Shown here: positions 10,501 through 21,005 of the stretch, piece by piece | How the letters are laid out: each line of letters begins with the position of its first letter | Numbering within the stretch: the first letter of the stretch is position 1 | Source: Diphasiastrum complanatum | Taxonomy: Eukaryota; Streptophyta; Lycopodiopsida; Lycopodiales; Lycopodiaceae | Length of the DNA: 64,000 nt | NCBI GenBank assembly: GCA_029204225.1 | Contig: CM055095.1 | Location: 47,938,510 to 48,002,509, forward strand | Reading direction: 5' to 3' | Made by a program: the position numbers and the translations under genes | The notes under the pieces: model-generated | Told to the model about the DNA's origin: nothing | Database searches by the model: none | The model's input: only the letters and a program-made list of their open reading frames with translations

Positions 10501-13500
10501 AGAAAGCTATCAGAAGATAGGAAGTGTTTCTCAGTTTCTTAGGAAAGAATAGAGGAGGAAAATCGCTGTAGGATCAGCTTTCGAATCCTCCAATTTGCTG
10601 GATTTCTCAGCAGTTTGGAAGCATATCTTTTAGAATAGCTTCAGCGCTGAAAAATTTGTTCTCTCTGATTTTCGAGTGTAGATCACTGTGAGTCTGAGTG
10701 GAATTTTAAGAGAAAAGGATGGGCAGATTCATCGCTGTATAGCTAGCCTTCAGATCTGAAAATTGTAGCAAGTTTTGAGTAGATTAGAGTAAGTTCTAAT
10801 CAAAAGGTAGTAGCAGGGCCAGCGCTGGACAGGGAAGAGAAAGGAGTCAAAATTCATTTCTGATTTGCAAGATTTTTTAAAAAGAAAGAAAGAAGATAAA
10901 TTTAAAGGTGAAGCTCCTTAGAAACGCCCTTCACTCATACAGCCCTTAAAACCAGATGATTTTGAGAAAGCCAAACAAGAACGTTTGTGCTTTGTGTGTA
11001 TGGGCAAGGGACACACAGTCAGATAGTGTCCCAAGGGGCCTTTCACTAAAAAAGATAAGAAAGATAAAAAACAAGTTCATCTTGTTCAGACTATATGTTT
11101 CCCCAGTGACTCGGCAGCTTCCGAGATCAAAGTGTATCATGAAGACCATGAACACTGTTGCCAGCTGACCTCTGCAATGCTAGCGAGACCCTTCAGCTTT
11201 GGGCCGCATGACCTAGTACGTATGCATGGGAAAGTTGGTAACGAGTCAGTAAGAGTTATGGTTGATGATGGGGCAACCCATAATTTCATCAACTACACCC
11301 TGGTTAAAAAGCTTAAACTACCAGAAGTACCTAGTCAGCATAGGTACATAGTTTCATTAGCTAAGGGTGAAGATAAAAAAATATGGGAAACTATGGTAAG
11401 TAAGTTAAATCTTGGTATTCAGGGGTACCAAGATGAAATAAACTTTCAGATAATGCACCTGGATCGAACAGACATTGTTCTCAGGAGAGATTGGCTCTAC
11501 AGTTTAGGACCTTCCCTCCACAGAAACTATCAGGAGAACACCCTCAGCTTTCAGCATAAAGGTCGAGAGATCCAGTTGCATGGGGAGCATGATGTTCCCA
11601 ACAGTCCTATGGTCTGCAGTTCAGAACTCTGTCAGCTAATCGGAGACGAAGACCATCAGCTATTCTTATGCGACTTTCAGTTTATTCCTGAAGTTTCTAT
11701 TTCCAGCTCTATTCAGCAGAAAATCAGTAAATTAGAAACTTTTCTGTCTAAATTTAAAGATGTTTTTCCTGAAGATTTGCCACATGGTTTACCACCTAGC
11801 AGAGAGGTAGATCATGTAATAAACCTAGTACCAGGTACATGACCTGGTTCTAAACCTCCGTATCGGGTCAGCCGAACAGAGGATGAAGAAATAACGAGGC
11901 AGTTAACAGACTATCTTGGGAAAGGCCAAATTCAGACCAGTAGTTCACCATGGGCCTCACCAGTCCTATTGGTGAAAAAGAAGAGGGGTCTATGCGTCTT
12001 TGCGTAGATTACAGAGCCCTCAATAAAGTCACAATCAAGAATAAATACCCTATGCCTCGGGCAGACGAGTTGTTTGATCAACTCGACGGGGCTAAGTTTT
12101 TCAGTAAAATAGACCTCAGATCGGGATATCATCAAGTCCGTATAAAATCGGAAGATGTCTCGAAAACAGCTTTTAGGACTCGTCACGGTCATTATGAGTT
12201 TAAGGTGATGCCATTTGGGCTCACAAATGCTCCAGCTATCTTTATGACCTTGATGAACAGTGTCCTCAGACCATACTTGGGTAAGTTTGTAGTCGTATTT
12301 TTAGATGACATCCTCGTTTACAGCAAAACGAGGAAGGAGCATCTAAAACACCTCAGAAAGGTGTTTCGACTGCTTAGAAAGCATAAGCTCTATGCTAAAC
12401 AATCCAAGTGTGAATTCTTCGTTGAAGAAGTAGCATATTTGGGTCACATTATCTCTTCAGATGGGATTAACATGGACCCAAATAAGGTTAAAGCCATACT
12501 CAGTTGGCTGAGACCTTAGAATATTTTGGAACTTCAAATCTTTCTTGGTCTGGCGGGATATTACAGACGATTTGTCAAGGAATATGCTCAGATAGCAGTC
12601 CCTATGACAAATCTCCTGAAGGGGAAGGGAAAGAAGTTCATTTGGGAGTCCGCACAGCAGGAGAGCTTTGATGCTCTCAAAACAGCCTTAGCTACAGCAC
12701 CAGTTTTAAAAGTCGTCGACCCCAATCAGCCATTTGTGGTTGAAACAGATGCTAGCGACTTTGCAGTAGGTGCTGTGCTAACTCAGGGTGGACGACCAGT
12801 TGCGTTCGAGAGTAAAAAACTCGAGCCAGCTCAGACTAGGTACAGTGCCTATGAAAAGGAACTCTTTTCTATAGTCCATGCCCTTAAGACTTGGATGCAT
12901 TATTTGTATGGTGCCAACTTTGAGGTCCTGACAGACCATGAGAGCCTCAGATACCTTTGCAATCAACCTGAGCTTTGGAAAGCTCGTTGGGCAGAGTTGA
13001 TGCAAGAGTTTGACATGTCTATCAGATATAGACGTGGAAAATTCAATACAGTAGCAGATGCCCTTAGCAGAATGCCTATGATAAACGAGCTAAGTTTTAC
13101 TCAGATTCGTAATGAGTTACTCAAGTCCTTGAGAGGGAAATGCCAGCATGATGCATTCTTCTCTATTATCTGGAACTCAGTCCAGTACAGACAGTTACAG
13201 ACCCCAGAACCAGTTCCCGGGGCTGGTGCCAGTTCATCCAAGAATACGGCAGCTTCCGTTGAGGATGATGATGAGTCCGGGTATACGTCGTCAGATGACG
13301 TTGAGGATTCTGAGCCTGTATTACCCAAGCAAACCCCAGCGGTTGAGGGTCAGTTGACTCAAGGATTCAAATGGAAACAATATTCCATTCAGGATGAGTA
13401 CTTGCTCTATAGAGATAGAGTATGTGTCCCCAATTCAGAGGATTATAGGCAGCAGGTCCTATATGAATGTCATGACAATCCTAGCGCGGGACACCCAGGC

Positions 13501-16500
13501 ATACAGAAGACCTATGAGCTTCTTCGTAGGCAATTTTTTTGGCCCAGTATGAAAAAGGACGTCCACCAGTATGTAACCAGTTGCCAGAAATGTCAAGTAA
13601 ATAAAGCAGAGCGTTTAAAGGCAGGAGGGTTGTTGCATCCCTTAAAAATACCAGCTGGTAAATGGGAGAGTATCTCCATGGATTTTATAGTAGGCCTGCC
13701 TAAAACCCAAAAGGGAAATGACGCTATATGGGTCACAGTTGACCGTCTGACCAAAATGGCTCATTTCATTCCGACCAAAACAACCGTTAGAGCTCCAGAG
13801 TTAGCGAGGTTGTTTGTAGACGGGCTATTTAAATTGTACGGTTTACCTTCCGGCATAGTCAGTGACCGGGACAGTAAGTTTACTGGAAATTTTTGGAGGG
13901 CAGTATTCCATCGTCTCCATACTAAACTTAATATGAGTACCACTGACCATCCACAGACGGACGGTCAAACAGAAAGGGTAAATCAAGTGCTGGAGGATAT
14001 GCTTTGTGCATACGTCAGCAAGAAGCAGACTAATTGGGAGGAGTATCTCTCGATATTAGAGTTTGCTTATAACAGTACCAAACATTCAGCTATGGGATAC
14101 AGCCCATTTATGCTGATGTACGGTTTTCAGCCACGCTCACCCACAGCTGTAGGGTTTAAACAAGAAAAAGTTGAAGCAGCCAGAAACTTTTTAGAGGACC
14201 TAAACCAGATGATAGAACATGCTAAGCGTAGCATTAAGCAGTCCCAGGTTCGAGCCAGGCATTATGCAGATCCACACAGACGGGATGTGCAGTTCTCCAC
14301 TGGTGAGAAAGTCTACTTGAGAGTCCGAGTTGACTCTAAAACCCTCAAATCAGGAGTGTGTGCTAAGTTGTCTCCAAGGTATTGTGGTCCCTTTACCATC
14401 AGTAGGAGACTAGGCGAGGTCACCTATGAATTAGAACTCCCACACAGCAGTAAGGTTTTTCCAGTCTTTCATGTAAGTCAGTTACGAAAAGCCTTAACCA
14501 GATCAGACAATCTGGTAGGGGACAGTGTTCTAGTTCTCCCATTGGATCCTCAACAACGTCCACATGAACCAGAGGAGATTCTTGATAGTAGAGAGACGCA
14601 GACTCGTCATACTCTATACCGAGAATATGTGGTTAAGTGGAATGATCAGCCTGTTGAGAATGCCACTTGGGAAAGAGGCAGCGTCCTTCGCAAGATTTTT
14701 CCAAACTTTGTCTTAGAGGACCAAGACGGTTCTTAAGGGGGAGGGAGTGTTACGAGCTCGTAACCAGTGCCGAACCCTAGAGAACACAGATAGGTCAGAT
14801 ACCACAGTCAGGGTCGTGTCCAGCGTACATGACCAACAGGGCAAGACAGTGCGAGTAGTGTGCCCCAGCACGGTCCATAGCCATGGCGGGCCTAACACAG
14901 CCTAGGGACCCTGTCAGCAGGATAGGGCCCCCAGTTGGGTCCCGACGTGCAGTCGGCCACGTCAGTGCCACGTGGCCGACACTTGGCAGTAGCATGCTAC
15001 CAGCCCTCACACTGGGCTAGGAGGGGCTTACTCTATATCAGGGAGTAGGCAAGGTTGGGTGGATCGGTTAGTGTTTGTCCTACTGGGGTGTTAGGATCTA
15101 TTACACTTTGCACACTTACTGGGTTTCTCTCTAAAAAATCTATGCAACCGGTTGATCCATTGAAAGTCTTGTTACTATTTCTTCATCTCCCCCTCTTAAA
15201 AGAAATTCTCAATTTCCCTTAAAAAAGGTCCTCAAGAGACAATTTATAAGATATCAAAGATCAGAAAAAGTTAGTAATGAGTATCCAATACTATTACAAA
15301 AAAATATCTTATCCCGAGTGATAGAAATATGATATCTCAATAATCAACTATCAAATAGAGATAATCATTTGGGTCTAGGAAGTCTAAATTCCATGAATTC
15401 AGTCATTCCTTCACTGAATATGAATCAATTGAAACAAATAGATTTTGAGCCATATTCACAACCGTATGGAAGTATAATTTCATATAACAATAATCAGTCC
15501 TTCAAAACATAGTTCTACACTGGAAGGAGTTATATGAATCTCAATCCAATTGTCTTGTATTTAAGAAATATTTCTAAAGAGTATGAGTTCAAATGAAACA
15601 AAAAATAGATTTAAGGGTCTCCAAATTTTGTTAATAATGAGATACCATTTGGGATCCGGATTTATATCTCATGATTTTTGAAAACACCCTAAGAAAATAA
15701 CCATAGTTGCATTGCGATTCTGGAAACGCATTCAGAAACGCGGTCCAGAAACGCGTTTTCTGGATTTTGGTAGTGTTTCTCATAAACGTCTTTTTTTTTG
15801 TGTGTGTGTGTGTGTGTGGGCAATATGGGTATTAGATGAAAGCTCTAATTAAGAGCATTACATATGTATAGTTTGGATCATATGTATGATTGTATCTATA
15901 CAAGTAAATTGGCTTAATATGTATTTGTATGGCCAATATGAGTATCAAACTTAACCCTAAATCAAGGCCATTATTTTATGTATGTTGCCGAGCATTTATG
16001 ATACAATTCGGTCAAGTTTAGGTGCATTAATCCATGTTGGGTTCTGTCAAGGATAAAAATTCAAAACTAACCTCTAGCTTGTTCGTTACGTTCCAGTATC
16101 TCCAGTCAAATGATTGCAAAAGTGATCATCCATAGAGTTGATAGCCCTAACTGTAGCATTAACAATTACTGAGAACCAGAGCAAATAATAACCAAATAGC
16201 TATTGAAAATAAGATCTGTTTGTGCCCTATCTACTGGAGGCCAAACGGTGGTTTGACCATTGCTCCCCTAAGAAAAATTCAGCCATAAGCTATTTTCCAA
16301 AAAAAAAACAATTTTTTTTTGTGATTCTGTATCAGAATCACGTTTCCGAGAAACGCGTTTGCCTAGAAACGCGTTTTCGTTCGCACAAGAAAATCTCTTT
16401 GGAATCACTGATGTCCCATACCGCCAGTTTTTCCTCCAAAAAATCCTCTGCTTCTAGATCTTCTTACCAGAGAGTCAAAAAAATTAACTGGCTATCCTAT

Positions 16501-19500
16501 ACCCAAATATAGGATTAGATTCACAACCAATTTTAGGAGATACTTCTAGCTATTGAATTCTCTCATGCTCCTTAAGCGTTTCATTGTAGATGAACACATT
16601 ATCTAAGAATACCACTCCGCATTGACCCAGGTATGGACGAAATATATCGTTCAAAGACTGTTGAGATGGACGAGAGTATTCAATAAACTAAAAGGAACAT
16701 TAAGAATCTCCATATAACCGAAAACAATACTGTAATAGATATCCAATATCCATTTCAGAATCAGTAAAAAGAATTTCATTCTTTTATAAATTAGAATTAC
16801 TCTTGGTTGCATAGAACCCACGGTTTCCAGAACCGTGGGTCCTGGGAACCGTGGAAGGAACCATACCACGGTTCATTGAACCGTGGTACGGTTCCAATTT
16901 TTAATCAATTAATTATTTAATCACCAAATTATTAGAGACACAGATTTGGACACAAATTTGGACCTGTTCCACACAGACCTGTTAATCCACACAACGGTTC
17001 CAATTTTTAATCAATTAATCATTTAATCACCAAATTATTAGAGACACAGATTTGGACACAAATTTGGACCTGTTCCACACAGACCTGTTAATCCAGATTC
17101 CACACATACCTGTTAATCCACACAGACCTGTGTACTGAGAAAAAATAATTAATTACCTCCACGGTTCAGATGGTTCCTGCATAAAGTTTCTGAGAACCGT
17201 ACGGTTCACAATACGGTTCTCAGATCCGTATTGAACTGTTAACGGTTTATTAATTCTATGCTATTATAAAGAAACACTCTATAATAGAAAAGAATCCAAA
17301 TCACACAATTCCTGTATGGAACACATTCCAACTGCTTTTCGTTTGCAAATTTCAGGGATTTTATCCAAATCCAATTGCAACATTGAGATGGTCCCATAAA
17401 TGGATTGTCATCCAACTGCCATTACCTCTTACACATTAAAAATAATTTCAAATCCTAATTTCTAATTGCACTCACTCTCAAAATCACTGATACTTCTGGA
17501 ATTTAAAATAGAGTAACATAACTGGTCAACTTGGTCAACCAATCGTCTACACCTCAGGCTTCCTCCCTTCCCAAACGTGGTTCAGGCTGAAAGCCCCAGA
17601 TTTGGCTAGGGTCCTAGGGAAAGGACCAATCCTGAATCAGTAGTACTTTTATCTATTGGTCATCCAGTCAGTTTTGATTGTTCACTAATTAAGCGTCGCA
17701 CTCAACTCCTGGCAAATCTACATGGCGATCGACATGAAACCGTTCCAACAAGACTTGTGTTATTCTTAGTCTTTATTGATCACATAAAACAAGAAGTGTT
17801 GTCTTTAGTTGACAGATTTCAAAATCTTCAACTGAAAGTGAAAGGTACCGTGACTTTATAAAACAGACTGATTTCATCTCAGTAAGGTCATTCACTTTAT
17901 AATTTCTGTTTGATCAAAAACCAACGAATTTGAGCAAAATCAAAACATCCACGGTTCTTTCAAAATTTTACGTAACTGGGATTTTTAAATTCCATTCCAT
18001 ATGGACTAAAACTGTGAAAATCAATATATCACATCGACTTGGCAGTTTCACAGTTGCCATTCCATTTCGAAACATCCGGCATGCATCAGATATGACATGT
18101 TGTGATTTCTAAAAAATAATTTTTTTTAACGTAAAATACCTAGTAACTGGGAATTTTGCTTTTCGACTAGCTTTTTATAAAACTATATTCAAGCATGAAA
18201 TTACTCTGATCAACCTACTGTATCTCCCTGTATCATGCATCCAAACATGCATACAGGTTCATCCAAACATTTTCAACACTAGAAAAGCACTCTACTACTT
18301 CACAGACATGCATGCAATTAGAACAATTTGGGAATTTTTCAAATTTTGGTCTAAAAATTGCCAAACTTCCGATGGCTATAACTTCTGCTACAGGACTCTA
18401 ATTTGGTCACTGTAAAGCACAGTACAGAGGGAGAGGAGGTTAGCAAGGCACTTGCCACGTCATCTTGCCATGTAGGCTTCACACGTGCGAGCTGTAATAG
18501 ACTGAAATTGTAGTAGGAGGGTGTAGTTATACTAGGTGGTATTGTCAAAAATCCAACTCCAGCCCAATATGCATCCAATCAGAGGTTATAAGCACTCTTC
18601 TAAGGTTCATTAAAGAGGCATAGAGGCTACCATCAGGTCCAACAACAAATCATAAGCTCAGATCATGCAAAATTTGCATTTATCGAGTTCTTCAACAAGC
18701 AAAACTTTAAGATATTGGGGCCTAAGCCCCCCAAATCCAAATGGGGTGCATGATGGCTCAAATCAGAGGCAATCCATTATATCTTTCAACTTGTAAAAGA
18801 TCCAATGGATTTAGACCACCTATTCAGAGTTATTCAAGCTCAAAAAATCTCAAAAATACACTATTTTTTTGACTTTTGGAGACCCTTAATGGTGTCCAAT
18901 CCTAAACAAACTTCATGACAGCCTTAGGAAAACATCATTACACCTCTAAAAACGTGCATGCAAAATATTAGTCATGGATTTTTTGAATAACACCAAAAAC
19001 ATTGAAAAAACCATGTTTTTTGATCAGTTTTCAACCTTTTTTGCAAATATTTGTGGATCAGACCCACGTGCAAGTGCAATCAGGCCATATCTATTATGAT
19101 TCAGTTACATGCAAGCACCAAAAGTTCTGATTTTAGTCAATCATGGATCATATAGCCCATTTCTAGCCCAAAAAGGCTAAAAACCATTATCTAAGTCCAA
19201 TTTTGACTTTTCAACTAGCATGAAATCATTAAAATCAATCTCAACGACTGGAAAACAGCAATTACAAGTCTGAAAAACGTTCATGAACAGTAGCTTTCAT
19301 GAATTTCAAGCTAAAACATTGAATACTAGCTCAAAACTGCAAAAAACCGTTAAAAATCCATAAATTTCCATCATTTTCTATGGAAAAAATCCATAATAAT
19401 GATCACTAGGCTGAAAGCAAATTAAAATCAGAGAAGCCACTTACTTGGAGGTCAATTCCACCATCAGGAAGTAAAAAGCAAGGAGGAAATACCAAAAAGC

Positions 19501-20918
19501 TGGGAAAAAGCAAAAAGCAACTCCACCTTCTTATTGATGAAAAATACCACTGTAAAGATCGCCACATGAAGATCTACCTACATCCTGTTGCATGCAACCA
19601 AACGGACACCTGTGGAGCCAAACCACCCAACAAACAGGAAACGGATAGTCAAATCCCTAATCGCTTCACCCCCGAGCCATAGTGACTGAATGCAAGAGAG
19701 GAGAGGATCCTGGCTCTTGGAAACAGGAAAAGGGAATGTGGAGATGGGCGAGTTCCAATAGGTTATATAATCTTCTCCTCTAGGATCCCTCCAATCTTAT
19801 CAAAAGCATTTGATCTCCTATTTTGCACAAAAGCTGTCAATCACCATGCAAAAGCTCCATAGGTCCAATTAGAGCACTTGGGCCCTCACAAGGTTATTAA
19901 TTACATTTCTGGCCTACTCCAAAATGAGGTGGCGCAATTAATAATCTCGTACACTGGAGTATCGGATATCCAAGGCTAGGATTATGCCGAATCTTATATA
20001 CAAGAAGGACATGGACGTAACACCAAGTAAGTCACTAACTAACTCATCTCGATCAAGCGGTCACCCTGTGTGGGTTGCGTCTCAGCATGCATCCGTTGGT
20101 GTTCACGAACACCAACTGCTTGCATTGCTCAATGGAGAGTCTGTTTCTCCTCTTCGTGTGATGGCTGGCCCAAACGCTCCAATTCTTCTCACAGGCGGAA
20201 GCTGAACAGTCTGTGAGAGAGCTCCCTCTGCCAATCCCTGAAGGTCAGGAGTACTGTGGCCATGAAAGCTCCACCATGTCACAGGCGCAACTGGTCATCT
20301 CTCTACTGACACTGCTCTCGATCAAAAGGATACCCCGCTCAAACTTTACCATATCTCGCTCTATGTTCCTCCTGTTGCAAGACCTCCGAAACAAGAAGAT
20401 AGACTACCACACTCTTTCTATTTGAAATAGACTGTATGCAATAATTGCAAGTCTCTTTTGTTTTTTATGCAAATACTCCCACAAGAAATACTCTAGCCGG
20501 CCTCCATGGAGGGGCTACTCCAATAATGCAGATTTCAGCTCAATTTGAACAATTCCAATAAGTCCGCATAGAAACCTTTGTCCACTCCTATTGTCGTTTA
20601 GCTCGTTTATTTGACAGTTTCAACAAAATATTTTCGAGGAGAAGCAAAAAATTGAAGAGTTAAAAAAAAGGGTTTTTTTTGGCATTATGGAAAACCCTAA
20701 CCTAAAAATTCAGAATGCATTATGGAACGCTACTTGCAATTATGGTGTGTGTGTGTGTGTGTGTGTGTGTACACATATACATGTCATAGATAACCCATCC
20801 CAAACCATTTGGTTTGGAACGTTCTCTTTTGTACATACCAAATCTAAAAAAAATTCAGCTTTATATGAAAAAAAAGCATTTGAAATTTTCTTTTTGGAAT
20901 GCATTTGAAATGTGCTCC

Positions 20919-21005
<87 letters not shown>

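Larger units (their letters stand above)
10095..15105 (+). mobile_element. Ty3/gypsy chromovirus in PAO intron 3
   Basis: The element has two 358-bp LTRs (10095-10452 and 14748-15105), each starting TGTTACGAGC and ending CTATTACA. It is flanked by the 5-bp target duplication CTTTG (10090-10094 and 15106-15110). A tRNA-iMet-type PBS follows the 5' LTR and a purine tract precedes the 3' LTR. Inside lie a zinc-knuckle remnant, protease, RT, RNase H, integrase and a C-terminal chromodomain-like segment in the order PR-RT-RH-IN, which defines Ty3/gypsy. Most of gag is missing, and pol carries two in-frame stops and a frameshift, so this copy cannot act alone. By eye the LTRs differ at 8 of 358 positions, all transitions, so the insertion is fairly recent. 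It sits in sense orientation with the host gene. Confidence 0.95.

Noticed and set aside
19984-20205. Possible small gene in PAO intron 3
   Set aside because: No homology, no promoter or splice signals, and a length expected by chance.
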